Source: Rhodospirillales bacterium (GTDB lineage: Bacteria > Pseudomonadota > Alphaproteobacteria > Acetobacterales > Acetobacteraceae). From it: a stretch of DNA of 43,010 nucleotides. A program made the translations under genes and the position numbers. Below, piece by piece: positions 34,326-43,010 of this stretch. The first letter of the stretch is position 1. Each line of letters opens with the position of its first letter. The notes beneath the pieces were generated by a model that saw only the letters and a program-made list of their open reading frames with translations, was not told the origin of the DNA and made no database searches. The DNA lies in the NCBI GenBank assembly GCA_025351925.1, contig JANXVC010000086.1:1-43010 (forward strand), in the 5' to 3' direction.

Positions 34326-35177
34326 ATGGACGGATTACAAGGCTTGGCGAGCTATCCCTTGCCGCGGCGCGGCGTAATTATGACCGGGCTGATTAGCGGC
34401 TTCACGCTCGCGACCACCCGCGTTGACGCGCAGGCGATCCACACCGACGCGGCCGGCCTCGCCGCCGGGGAGACCACGATCCCGACTTCCGAAGGGGTGT
34501 TGCCGGCGTATTTCGCCCGGCCGGACGGCGCCGGGCCGTTCCCGACCGTGCTGGTCATCGAAGAGATCTTCGGCGTCCATGAATACATCAAGGACACGTG
34601 CCGGCGGCTGGCGAAAGCCGGCTATCTGGCCGTGGCGCCCGAGCTGTATGCGCGGATCGGCGATCTATCGAAGATGACAGACGTCAGTGCCATCATACGC
34701 GACGTGATCAGCAAGACGCCGGACGACCAGCTGTTGCTGGACTTGGATGCTGCGGCGACATGGGCGGCGGCAAATCACGGCGATCCTAAGCGGCTGGCCG
34801 TAACCGGCTTCTGTCGCGGTGGCCGTGATACCTGGCTGTATGCCGCGCATAATCCGGCGCTGAAGGCGGCCGTCGCCTGGTATGGCCCGGTCGGCGGCAA
34901 CCCGTCGGCGATCCAACCGCATAATGCCGCTGATGTCGCGACCGAGCTCAAGGCGCCGTTGCTGGGCCTCTATGGCGGGCAGGACGCCGGCATTCCGGTG
35001 GCGGATGTCCAAACCGCGGCGGCAAAGGCTACAGCTGCCGGGAAGGTCGTGAAAATCCACGTGTTTGATGACGCCCCGCACGGCTTTCATGCGGACTACC
35101 GGCCGAGCTACCGCAAAGCCGACGCGGATGCGGGCTGGCAGGAAATGCTGCAGTGGTTCGCTAAGTATCTGGCCTAA
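34326..35177 (+). CDS. Dienelactone hydrolase family protein with Tat-like signal
   Basis: A 283-aa alpha/beta hydrolase. The catalytic triad is visible as Cys in VTGFCRGGRDTW, Asp in YGGQDAGIPV and His in APHGFHADYR; the usual dienelactone hydrolase nucleophile is Cys. The N-terminus has a twin arginine followed by a hydrophobic run (PRRGVIMTGLISGFTLATTR, then VDAQA), suggesting Tat export and periplasmic location. The substrate is unknown. It is convergent with alaS, only 15 bases apart. Confidence 0.88.
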   Translation: MDGLQGLASYPLPRRGVIMTGLISGFTLATTRVDAQAIHTDAAGLAAGETTIPTSEGVLPAYFARPDGAGPFPTVLVIEEIFGVHEYIKDTCRRLAKAGYLAVAPELYARIGDLSKMTDVSAIIRDVISKTPDDQLLLDLDAAATWAAANHGDPKRLAVTGFCRGGRDTWLYAAHNPALKAAVAWYGPVGGNPSAIQPHNAADVATELKAPLLGLYGGQDAGIPVADVQTAAAKATAAGKVVKIHVFDDAPHGFHADYRPSYRKADADAGWQEMLQWFAKYLA

Positions 35178-35192
35178 TCAGCACGGGCGAAT

Positions 35193-37832
35193 TTAAACCG
35201 CCAGCATAGCCCGAATCGCGTCGAATGCCGCCGAGGTTGCGGCGGCATTCGGTCCGCCGGCCTGGGCGAGGTCCGGTCGGCCACCCCCGCCGGTTCCGCC
35301 CATAGCGGCACTTGCCGTGCGTACGAGCTCGACAGCGTTGAACCGAGGCAATAGGTCCGACGACACGCGTACTACAAGGCTCGCTTTGCCGTCAGCCGAC
35401 GAAACGGCGGCTACGATGCCGCTGCCGAGTTGGGTGCCGATCGCCTCGGCCACCCCCTTCAGGTCGCGCGGCGGGATGTCGCCGAGATCACGCGCTGCAA
35501 AGACGACGTCCCCGACAGTCTCAACCGCCGCCGCGGCAGTTCCAGTCGCGAGTTTTCGCTGCAGCTCGGCGACCTGGCGCTCCAACTTGCGCCGATCCTC
35601 GACAAGCTGTCCGACACGGTCGGCAATCTCCGCTGGGCTTGCGCGCAGTGCGGCCGCGATGTCGGACACGCGACGATCGATCTCGGCAACCGCGGCAAGG
35701 GCAACGCTTCCGGTCACCGCCTCAATGCGGCGCACCCCGGCGCTGACCGCGCCCTCGCTGACGATTCGGAATAGGCCGATGTCGCCGGTTCGGCGGACAT
35801 GCGTGCCGCCGCAGAGCTCGACCGAGAACGCCCGTCCGGCCGGGTTCGAACCGCCCATCGAAACGACCCGAACCTCGTCGCCGTATTTTTCTCCGAACAG
35901 CGCCATGGCACCCTCCGCAACAGCGGTCTCCGGGGTCATCAGATGTGTTGTGACCTCGCTGTTCTCGCGGACGCGGGCATTCACCTCAGCCTCGACCAAC
36001 GCCAGGTCCGTCCGGCTGATGGGTGTTGGCTGGCTCACGTCAAAACGCAGCCGGTCCGGGGCATTTAGGCTGCCCTTCTGCATAACGTGCGATCCAAGCC
36101 GATCGCGCAGCGCCGCGTGCAGCAGATGAGTCGCACTGTGATGCGCCCGGATTGCGCCCCGGCGCGCATGGTCAACCTCGGCGGCAACCGAGGCGCCCAC
36201 GACGGCGGTGCCAGCTTCGACCACGCCGAAATGCACAAACAGGTCGCCGAGCTTTTTCTGGGTGTCGTCGATGCGGATCCGCAGCGCGCCTGATGCGACC
36301 AACAAACCGGCGTCGCCGACTTGGCCGCCGCTCTCGGCATAGAACGGCGTTTGGTTCAGCACGACCGCGACGGCCTGTCCTGCAGTGGCCTTGTCCGCCG
36401 CGACACCATCGACAACCAGCGCCACAACCTCCGCCTCGGCGCTCTCGGTCGAGTAGCCGAGGAACTCCGTCGCGCCGGTCCGCTCCCGCAAGTCGAACCA
36501 CACGCGCTCGGTTGCTGCGTCGCCGGAGCCGGCCCACGCCGCCCGTGCGCGTTTCCGCTGCTCCTGCATCGCCGCGTCGAACCCGGCCACATCCACAGTC
36601 CGCCCCTGCTCGCGTAGCGCATCCTGCGTCAGGTCGAGTGGAAATCCGAATGTGTCATACAGCTTGAAAGCGACAGCGCCGGGCAGCGCGCCGCCCTCGG
36701 ACAGTCGCGCCGTCTCTTCGGACAGCAGGCCAAGACCGCGCTCGAGCATCGCCTTGAAGCGATCCTCCTCCAGCCGCATCGTCTCGACAATCAACGGCTC
36801 GGCGCGCGGCAGCTCGGGGTAGGCCGCGCCCATCTGGCGTATCAAAGCCGGCACAAGACGATGGAATGTCGCCTCACGTGTGTCCATCAAATGCAGGTGA
36901 CGCATCGCCCGGCGCATGATCCGACGCAAGACATAGCCGCGTCCGTCACTTGCCGGCAGCACGCCATCGGCGATCATGAATGAGACGCTGCGCAGATGGT
37001 CGGCCACGATGCGGTGGCTGGTCTGAAACGGCCCATCCACGGCCTGCCCAGTCACCTCGGCACTTGCCAGCACCAAGGCGCGCATCATGTCGATATCGTA
37101 GTTGTTGTGCTTGCCCTGCATGACAGCGACGAAGCGTTCGAAGCCCATGCCGGTGTCAATCGACGGATGCGGCAACGGAGTGCGGGTCCCCGGCGGCCCC
37201 TCCTCGAACTGCATGAAGACAAGGTTCCAGATTTCAATGAACCGATCGCCGTCCTCATCGGCGCTGCCAGGCGGCCCACCTGGGATGCTGTCGCCATGGT
37301 CAAAGAATATTTCTGAACATGGACCGCAAGGCCCTGTGTCGCCCATGCGCCAGAAGTTGTCGGACGTAGCGATCCGCAGGATGCGACTATCCGGCAGTCC
37401 CGCGATCTTCCGCCAAAGGGCAGCAGCGTCGTCATCGTCGGCATAGACAGTGACCAGCAGCTTTTCCGGTTTGATGCCGAAGTCACGGGTCAGCAGCTTC
37501 CAGGCATGTTCTATGGCGACGGGCTTAAAATAGTCGCCAAAGCTGAAATTCCCCAACATCTCGAAAAAGGTATGATGCCGAGCGGTGTAGCCTACGTTAT
37601 CAAGATCGTTGTGCTTACCGCCGGCGCGGACACATTTCTGGGCTGTGGTGGCACGCACATAGGGACGCCGTTCCTGCTCCGTAAAAACATTCTTGAACTG
37701 AACCATGCCGCTATTTGTGAATAGCAGCGTAGGATCATTTGTTGGAACCAGCGAACTGCTGGGGACCACCTCATGGCCATTACGGGCGAAAAACTCAAGA
37801 AAGGTCGCACGGATGTCATTGCTGCTGGCCAT
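35193..37832 (-). CDS. alaS: Alanyl-tRNA synthetase
   Basis: An 879-aa class II synthetase, normal length. Catalytic core: [57 protein letters not shown] and [13 protein letters not shown]. Editing domain: [18 protein letters not shown] and the metal-site Cys/His of [11 protein letters not shown]-terminal coiled coil and C-Ala domain ([12 protein letters not shown]) complete it. ATG 37832 lies eight bases after a hairpin and U-run (separate entry); the upstream AGGA is inside the hairpin. Confidence 0.97.
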   Translation of the reverse strand: MASSNDIRATFLEFFARNGHEVVPSSSLVPTNDPTLLFTNSGMVQFKNVFTEQERRPYVRATTAQKCVRAGGKHNDLDNVGYTARHHTFFEMLGNFSFGDYFKPVAIEHAWKLLTRDFGIKPEKLLVTVYADDDDAAALWRKIAGLPDSRILRIATSDNFWRMGDTGPCGPCSEIFFDHGDSIPGGPPGSADEDGDRFIEIWNLVFMQFEEGPPGTRTPLPHPSIDTGMGFERFVAVMQGKHNNYDIDMMRALVLASAEVTGQAVDGPFQTSHRIVADHLRSVSFMIADGVLPASDGRGYVLRRIMRRAMRHLHLMDTREATFHRLVPALIRQMGAAYPELPRAEPLIVETMRLEEDRFKAMLERGLGLLSEETARLSEGGALPGAVAFKLYDTFGFPLDLTQDALREQGRTVDVAGFDAAMQEQRKRARAAWAGSGDAATERVWFDLRERTGATEFLGYSTESAEAEVVALVVDGVAADKATAGQAVAVVLNQTPFYAESGGQVGDAGLLVASGALRIRIDDTQKKLGDLFVHFGVVEAGTAVVGASVAAEVDHARRGAIRAHHSATHLLHAALRDRLGSHVMQKGSLNAPDRLRFDVSQPTPISRTDLALVEAEVNARVRENSEVTTHLMTPETAVAEGAMALFGEKYGDEVRVVSMGGSNPAGRAFSVELCGGTHVRRTGDIGLFRIVSEGAVSAGVRRIEAVTGSVALAAVAEIDRRVSDIAAALRASPAEIADRVGQLVEDRRKLERQVAELQRKLATGTAAAAVETVGDVVFAARDLGDIPPRDLKGVAEAIGTQLGSGIVAAVSSADGKASLVVRVSSDLLPRFNAVELVRTASAAMGGTGGGGRPDLAQAGGPNAAATSAAFDAIRAMLAV

Positions 37833-37836
37833 GGCG

Positions 37837-37867
37837 AAAAGGGGTCGTCCTAATAGGGTGCGACCCC
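37837..37867 (-). promoter_or_regulatory. Hairpin and U-run in the alaS leader
   Basis: In minus-strand orientation GGGGTCG and CGACCCC form a 7-bp stem with a loop that contains CCT-ATT-AGG. UUUU follows, and then the alaS ATG after four more bases. The only obvious ribosome site, AGGA, is within the structure. It could be an attenuator, a translational switch, or the palindromic target of AlaRS autoregulation as described for Escherichia coli. Confidence 0.45.
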
Positions 37868-37917
37868 GTGCGTAGCCTAGGTCACGCCTCCTGTCATCCG
37901 CGCCGGGCCCTTAGCCG

Positions 37918-38151
37918 TCAGTGGTTCTTCCCGCGGCCGGTCTTGTTCTGCAGGGCATCGATCTTCAACGAGGCGTCGGCCTTGCTCAATGATGAATCGA
38001 ATTCCTCCCCCGCCTCCTCACAAAGCGTCTTCAAGTAGCTCGCCTGGGCACCGGTCATCGTCTCATTGCCAGTCGTCCACTCATGCGGGTCTTTCTCAAC
38101 GTTCGACGGCGTCGCCTGCTCGTTCGCTGCAGCTTTTGGGTCTGTGCTCAT
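37918..38151 (-). CDS. DUF3072 family protein
   Basis: A 77-aa cytoplasmic protein. The conserved part is MTGAQASYLKTLCEEAGEEF ... LSKADASLKIDALQNKTGRG, the DUF3072 pattern (PF11272-type: T-x2-Q-x3-L-x2-L-x2-E-A ending in K-T-G-R). An Ala/Thr/Asn-rich N-terminus precedes it. The function is unknown. GGAG precedes ATG 38151. It is 44 bases after the deaminase-like gene and upstream of alaS on the same strand. Confidence 0.8.
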   Translation of the reverse strand: MSTDPKAAANEQATPSNVEKDPHEWTTGNETMTGAQASYLKTLCEEAGEEFDSSLSKADASLKIDALQNKTGRGKNH

Positions 38152-38195
38152 GAATACTCCAACGTTGAAAATCCTGTTTTGTTCCCTGAAAATCG

Positions 38196-38652
38196 TCATC
38201 GCTGATAGGGTATCGGCAGCAGAATGCGAACCGGCACCTTTTGCAGACCGCCTGCCGTGTTAATAATGACGAATGCGGCCGGGTCGTAGTCCAACAGGTT
38301 CTCACGGCATGCGCCGCAGGGCGATACGACCGCGATCTCCCGGACCGGCTCGTCTGGTTTCGGATGCCGGACCGCCACAGCGCACTCGATCGTGCCGTCC
38401 CCGTCCATCACCGCCCGGCCAAGCGCGATCGCCTCGGCGCAGATTGATAGCCGGCCAACCGTGGCGCCCAGGTGAACGCCCGTCCACACCCGCCCATCTC
38501 GGCCGCGCAACGCCGCACCGACCGTATGCCAAAATGGCCGATAATGATGCAACAGCACGGTACGGGCAGCGTCCACCAGCGCGTGGTCAGCAACCGTCAG
38601 CGGAACGGCGCCGATCAGGCCCGGCGCCGGAGAATAGTCGGGCAACTTGGAC

Positions 38653-38675
<23 letters not shown>
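38196..38675 (-). CDS. Cytidine deaminase-like protein
   Basis: A 159-aa zinc-dependent deaminase. The zinc-site motifs are intact: [13 protein letters not shown] (Cys and catalytic Glu in C-A-E) and [15 protein letters not shown] (P-C-x2-C). [17 protein letters not shown] and [12 protein letters not shown] precede them. The family includes cytidine and blasticidin-S deaminases; the substrate here is not clear. Its start overlaps the recA stop by 23 bases, so it is probably co-transcribed and translationally coupled with recA. Confidence 0.85.
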
Positions 38676-39693
<1,018 letters not shown>

Positions 39694-39811
39694 GTTCGAT
39701 CCTTGTCCCGCTCGTTCGCCCTGCAGCCCGCTCGCTTAACAGAGTGTCACACCGGCAAACGATGCCGCAACTATCCGGTTAACGCATTCTAAGAAAGTTC
39801 TAGCCAGGCAG

Positions 39812-39858
39812 GCGCTTGCCGCTCAAGAGAGTCCTAGATAGGCGAGCGTTTGCCGCTC
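39812..39858. repeat. Two 13-bp near-direct repeats in the recA leader
   Basis: GCGCTTGCCGCTC at 39812-39824 and GCGTTTGCCGCTC at 39846-39858 match at 12 of 13 bases with a 34-base period, and each is followed by a similar CAAGA/ACAAGA context. They lie between recA and flhB, in the presumed recA promoter region. They may be duplicated regulatory elements. Confidence 0.35.
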
Positions 39859-39863
39859 TACAA

Positions 39864-39878
39864 GAACGTAAAGTGAAC
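39864..39878 (-). promoter_or_regulatory. Candidate LexA/SOS box of recA
   Basis: On the minus strand the sequence is GTTC-ACTTTAC-GTTC, an exact match to the alphaproteobacterial SOS box GTTC-N7-GTTC. It lies 170 bases upstream of the recA start and immediately before TTGTAG, which could serve as a -35 element (with TATCTA 17 bases further). Repression by LexA and induction after DNA damage are expected. Confidence 0.65.
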
Positions 39879-39882
39879 GCAA

Positions 39883-40938
39883 TTAGCGACTGCCGAACTC
39901 GCCTCGCAGGCGCCAGACATAGGCGATAATCTCCGCAACCACCTTGAAGTGCTCAGCTGGCACCTCGGCGTCCAGCTCAAGCGTGTGCAGAATCCGCGCC
40001 AATGGCGGATTCGCCACGAGCGGAACCCCGTGTTTCGTTGCCATGGCGCGAATACGCGCGGCGACCTCGTCCATGCCTTTTGCCACGACACGCGGCGCGG
40101 ATTGCGTCCCACGATCATAGGCGAGCGCCACGGCGTAGTGCGTTGGGTTGGTGATGACGACGGTGGCGCTGGGCACGGCTGCCATCATGCGCTGCCGAGC
40201 GCGTGCCATGCGCATCTGGCGCAGCTTGGCCTTCAGGCGTGGGTCGCCCTCGCTGTCCCGATGCTCCTCCTTGATCTCTTGCGCCGTCATCCGCATGCGT
40301 TTGGCAAAGCGGAACCGGACCCAGGCGAGGTCGAGCACCGTGATGCCCGCCTGGCAGGCCAGGACCAATATGCAGAGGTGGATCAGGTCCCGGGTCAGCC
40401 GGTCCAACAAGGTCTCGGGCTGCCACATGACCGAGGCAGTCACGCCGGGCAACGCGTCCATGAGGGCACGCCAAGCTGCCCAGGCGAGGACGCCGACTTT
40501 TGCCAGAGACTTCAAAGCCTCGATCAGGCTGTTTGGGCCAAGCAACTTTTTCAGACCGCGCATCGGGCTGAGACGCGCCAGGTCCGGCATCAGCGCCTTG
40601 CCGTGCAGCAAGCCGCCGGTTTGCAGCAGGACCGAGACGCCGCCGGCCAGCAATACAGCCCCGATCAGCGGCCCGGCCGCGAACAGCAACGCCCAGCCAG
40701 CGTCCCGCAGCGCTGCATCCGGCGTCGCATTCATGGCGCCCAGCATGCGGACGAGCCGGGCTAACAGGTCGCGGGCCAACCCGGGACCGGCCATTGCAAG
40801 GACCAGGGTGGCAGCTCCAAGTCCGGCCAGAACGGAAAGCTCCCGCGAGAGCGGCGCCTCGCCGTCGTCACGGGCACGCTGCAGGCGGTGCTCGGTTGCC
40901 GGCTTATTGCGATCGCCGCTCTCAGCCCCTTCCGCCAC
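39883..40938 (-). CDS. flhB: Flagellar biosynthesis protein FlhB
   Basis: A 351-aa export-gate protein. It begins with the conserved N-terminal KPATEHRLQRARDDGEAPLS and has four membrane segments in the first 220 residues. The autocleavage motif N-P-T-H is present in VVITNPTHYAVALAYDRG (about residue 262), and the cytoplasmic C-terminal domain ends in GVPLVANPPLARILHTLELD. FlhB switches the export apparatus from rod/hook to filament substrates. It is the last gene of the flagellar run and 15 bases after fliR. Confidence 0.94.
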   Translation of the reverse strand: MAEGAESGDRNKPATEHRLQRARDDGEAPLSRELSVLAGLGAATLVLAMAGPGLARDLLARLVRMLGAMNATPDAALRDAGWALLFAAGPLIGAVLLAGGVSVLLQTGGLLHGKALMPDLARLSPMRGLKKLLGPNSLIEALKSLAKVGVLAWAAWRALMDALPGVTASVMWQPETLLDRLTRDLIHLCILVLACQAGITVLDLAWVRFRFAKRMRMTAQEIKEEHRDSEGDPRLKAKLRQMRMARARQRMMAAVPSATVVITNPTHYAVALAYDRGTQSAPRVVAKGMDEVAARIRAMATKHGVPLVANPPLARILHTLELDAEVPAEHFKVVAEIIAYVWRLRGEFGSR

Positions 40939-40953
40939 GGTCCGATCCCTGCG

Positions 40954-41727
40954 CTACAGGCCAGGCAGGCCGGACCAGGCGGTGTTCACCGCCTCGGTCC
41001 AGGCGCCCAGGATGTGCGACGCCAAGATGCCGAGCAATACCAGGCCAGCCAGGATTTGACCCGGCACCGCTGCGGTATAGACCTGCAGTTGCGGCACGAG
41101 GCGCGCGAGCAGGCCCAGCGCCACCTGGAACACCAATCCCGCGAGCAGGAACGGGGCAGAAAGCCGGATCGACAGGCTGAAACAGGCGACCAACGCTCCG
41201 GTGACGCTCTCAGCCAACGGCCCCGCAGGCATCACGGAGCCTGGCGGCACGAGCTGATAGCTTCCAGCGAGCGCGGTGAGCGGCAGGGCATACAGCCCGC
41301 CCGACAAGATCAGCACCGGCGCCACTAAGCCGAACAGCCGGGCCATCGCAGCCGACTGGCCGCCGAGCGCCGGGTCCTGCTGCACGACGCTCGACAGGCC
41401 GAGCATGTAGGACACGACAGCGCCCGCCATGCCGAGTGCCAATGCCGGCAGCCGCGCCAGCCAGCCGAGCAGGCTGCCGACCAACAGCTCGGCGGCCACC
41501 ATCGCGGCGCCGCCAAAGCCGATTTCAGGCACGGCGGGCACGAGCGGCGCGACGGCGGGAACCAGCAGGACGGTGATCGCCAACGCAAGTCCGGCACGGA
41601 CGATGGGCGGCGGCTCGGCCTCGCCCAAGCCCGGCAGCAGCATGACGGCCATGCCGGTGCGAGATAGCACGAGGGCGAATGCGAAAGCCCAGCTCGGCAG
41701 CGCGGCCAGCAGGGCTGCGTCATCCAT
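40954..41727 (-). CDS. fliR: Flagellar biosynthesis protein FliR
   Basis: A 257-aa very hydrophobic inner-membrane component of the flagellar export gate, with six or more membrane segments. Typical features are FALVLSRTGMAVMLLPGLGE near the N-terminus and the C-terminal FSLSIRLSAPFLLAGLVFQV ALG region followed by RLVPQLQVYTAAVPGQI. It forms the core channel with FliP and FliQ; fliP is not in this window. It lies 27 bases after fliQ. Confidence 0.93.
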   Translation of the reverse strand: MDDAALLAALPSWAFAFALVLSRTGMAVMLLPGLGEAEPPPIVRAGLALAITVLLVPAVAPLVPAVPEIGFGGAAMVAAELLVGSLLGWLARLPALALGMAGAVVSYMLGLSSVVQQDPALGGQSAAMARLFGLVAPVLILSGGLYALPLTALAGSYQLVPPGSVMPAGPLAESVTGALVACFSLSIRLSAPFLLAGLVFQVALGLLARLVPQLQVYTAAVPGQILAGLVLLGILASHILGAWTEAVNTAWSGLPGL

Positions 41728-41754
41728 GGTCCGGTGTCCGTCGGATGACGCAGG

Positions 41755-42027
41755 TCACTGGCCGCCGACGACGATCAGGCGGTCCATCAGGATGTGGGTG
41801 TAGTCGGCGAGGGTGGACGCCATGAACGGGCCCAGCAGCGCTATCATGCCGCCGAGCACCAGCAGCTTGGGAAGGAAAACGAGCGTCGCCTCGTTGATCT
41901 GGGTGACCGCCTGGATCAGCGACACGATCAGCCCGACCGCAAGCGCCGCGAGCAGCAGCGGTCCGCCGAGCTTCAGCACGATCCACAGCGTCTCCCGCAG
42001 CGCAGCGGCGACCTCGGTGTTATCCAT
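41755..42027 (-). CDS. fliQ: Flagellar biosynthesis protein FliQ
   Basis: A 90-aa protein with the two-helix FliQ layout: LKLGGPLLLAALAVGLIVSL, then IQAVTQINEATLVFLPKLLV and a second hydrophobic segment ending in MDRL. Length and order are normal. It forms part of the export gate with FliP and FliR. Its start lies 14 bases after the fliE stop. Confidence 0.94.
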   Translation of the reverse strand: MDNTEVAAALRETLWIVLKLGGPLLLAALAVGLIVSLIQAVTQINEATLVFLPKLLVLGGMIALLGPFMASTLADYTHILMDRLIVVGGQ

Positions 42028-42041
42028 GCTTTCTGGGCATG

Positions 42042-42356
42042 CTAGATGGGCATTCGCATGACGTCTTGGTACGCCTGCACGACCCTGTCGCGGATCGCCA
42101 CTGCGGATTGCAGCGCCAGCTCGGCGCGGGATACTGCCGTCACCACCTCCGTCAGGTTGCCGCCGCCAGCGATCGCCTGCATCGACTGCGCGTCCGCCTT
42201 GTGCCCTGCTTCCACGACGGAGCCGAGCGCCCGCGTCAGCGCGTCGCCAAATCCCGGCGTGGCCGGACCGCCCTCCCCCAGCCCAGCGCCGCTCTGCACG
42301 CGCGCATACGCTCCAGCGGCACCGGCCGGGGTGACGGTGACGACCGGGATCGTCAT
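42042..42356 (-). CDS. fliE: Flagellar hook-basal body protein FliE
   Basis: A 104-aa FliE. The conserved half is GFGDALTRALGSVVEAGHKA followed by NLTEVVTAVSRAELALQSAV and AIRDRVVQAYQDVMRMPI. It links the MS ring to the rod. It overlaps the flgC stop by four bases, indicating translational coupling. Confidence 0.94.
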   Translation of the reverse strand: MTIPVVTVTPAGAAGAYARVQSGAGLGEGGPATPGFGDALTRALGSVVEAGHKADAQSMQAIAGGGNLTEVVTAVSRAELALQSAVAIRDRVVQAYQDVMRMPI

Positions 42357-42760
42357 TTCAGCAGCTCGATCGTGCGAGTCAGCATCGAGCGCGTGACCTC
42401 CATCACGTTCAGGTTCGCGCTATAGCCGCGCTGCGCCTCGCGCATGTCCATGACCTCGATGAAGCTGTTGACGTTGGGCGTACGCACATAGCCCTTCGCG
42501 TCAGCCGCCGGATGCGACGGGTCGAAGCGCATCGGCAGCTCGCTTTTGTCGGGGGTGATCTCCTTGACGCGGACGGTCGTGACGCCCAGGGCCTGGTCCA
42601 TCCGGTTTTCGAAGCTGATGACCTTGCGACGGTAGGGTTCGGCGCCGGGCGTCGATCCCGTAGTGTCTTGGTTGGCGAGGTTCTCCGCGATGGTACGCAG
42701 CCGGGCGGTCTGCGCGTCCATGCCGCGGGCCGATATGGCGAGCGCCTTTGTGATGTCCAT
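42353..42760 (-). CDS. flgC: Flagellar basal-body rod protein FlgC
   Basis: A 135-aa proximal rod protein. The N-terminal rod motif MDITKALAISARGMDAQTAR with LRTIAENLANQDTTGSTPGA and the C-terminal VNSFIEVMDMREAQRGYSAN followed by LNVMEVTRSMLTRTIELLK are canonical. The ATG at 42760 is chosen because it opens this motif. The same reading frame stays open upstream into flgB, because flgB is out of frame (see flgB entry). Confidence 0.95.
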   Translation of the reverse strand: MDITKALAISARGMDAQTARLRTIAENLANQDTTGSTPGAEPYRRKVISFENRMDQALGVTTVRVKEITPDKSELPMRFDPSHPAADAKGYVRTPNVNSFIEVMDMREAQRGYSANLNVMEVTRSMLTRTIELLK

Positions 42761-42765
42761 CCGCC

Positions 42766-43010
42766 CTACCCCGCCCGACCGAGCGCGGTGCGGAACATTC
42801 CTTCGTATTTGCGATAGAGGTTCGCCACCAGCTCCTGCGTGCTGGCCGTATCGGCAACTTTGGTCAATTGATCGTGTCTGCTCATCTCCCCCGTTGATCT
42901 GGAATGTCTGGCGCTGCGCGTGAGGCGGCTTGACGTGACCCTGATGCTTGGGATTCAAAGCGGGGATGACCGAGCTTCCTGATCTCAGCTGTCTGACGCA
43001 CGAGGAGAAG
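42766..43010 (-). pseudogene. flgB: Flagellar basal-body rod protein FlgB, C-terminal part, apparent frameshift
   Basis: The gene runs off the right edge. From the edge one frame reads ...VIPALNPKHQGHVKPPHAQR then QTFQING, including the N-P-K-H motif of FlgB. A second frame, open from ATG 42885 to the TAG at 42766-42768, reads DQLTKVADTASTQELVANLY then RKYEGMFRTALGRAG, the conserved FlgB C-terminus. The frames join if the 5-G run at 42888-42892 (C-run on the plus strand) had four bases: the junction would read FQINGEMSRHDQL. As given, the first frame reads through into flgC. This is either a real mutation, phase variation, or a sequencing error. Confidence 0.8.

Overview
The window reads as chromosomal DNA of a high-GC alphaproteobacterium, most likely in or near the Acetobacteraceae/Rhodospirillales. 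Supporting this are a TrcR (DUF1013) cell-cycle regulator, UPF0262 and DUF1192 proteins, an NdvA/ChvA-type glucan exporter, a GTTC-N7-GTTC SOS box beside recA, an alphaproteobacterial RpoH-type promoter, and an ArsR-methyltransferase fusion next to metH. The taxonomic call is inference from gene families. I saw no rRNA, tRNA, CRISPR array, transposase or phage gene.

Layout. 1-3.9 kb: the 5' end of prpD (minus strand), then a plus-strand run of DUF983, UPF0262, mtnA and a DUF2272 lipoprotein, then a minus-strand rhodanese. 3.9-15 kb: a minus-strand surface/secretion island read as T1SS ABC transporter, HlyD adaptor, Sel1-repeat protein, 996-aa TPR-GT2-GT4 glycosyltransferase, a ChW-like protein with a basic tail, and a GT4 glycosyltransferase. 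15-22.6 kb: a GNAT acetyltransferase and a very short CobW-like protein, then a plus-strand methionine/cobalamin block with ArsR-methyltransferase, metH, CDF transporter, TonB and a PduO-type cobalamin adenosyltransferase. 22.6-26.7 kb: minus-strand SDR, pdxY, ndvA-like exporter and CBS protein.

26.8-31 kb: OYE-family reductase, two small exported proteins (one Spy-like), rpmE, hsp20 with an apparent RpoH promoter and ROSE-type RNA thermometer, DUF1192, trcR and two YdcH proteins. 31.3-35.2 kb: purE-purK, icd and a Tat-exported dienelactone hydrolase. 35.2-39.9 kb: alaS, DUF3072, a cytidine-deaminase-like gene overlapping recA, and recA. 39.9-43 kb: the flagellar genes flgB-flgC-fliE-fliQ-fliR-flhB on the minus strand, running off the window edge.

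The most notable points are: flgB is split by an apparent one-base frameshift in a 5-G run; the hsp20 RpoH promoter is nested in the rpmE terminator and followed by a ROSE-like thermometer; a 100-aa protein looks like a G3E/CobW GTPase without its P-loop and shares an operator region with the ArsR-methyltransferase regulator; and the T1SS-glycosyltransferase-ChW island has no recognisable RTX substrate. No single locus is clearly a wholly new system; the T1SS/glycan island and the CobW-remnant/methionine block are the best candidates for undescribed biology.
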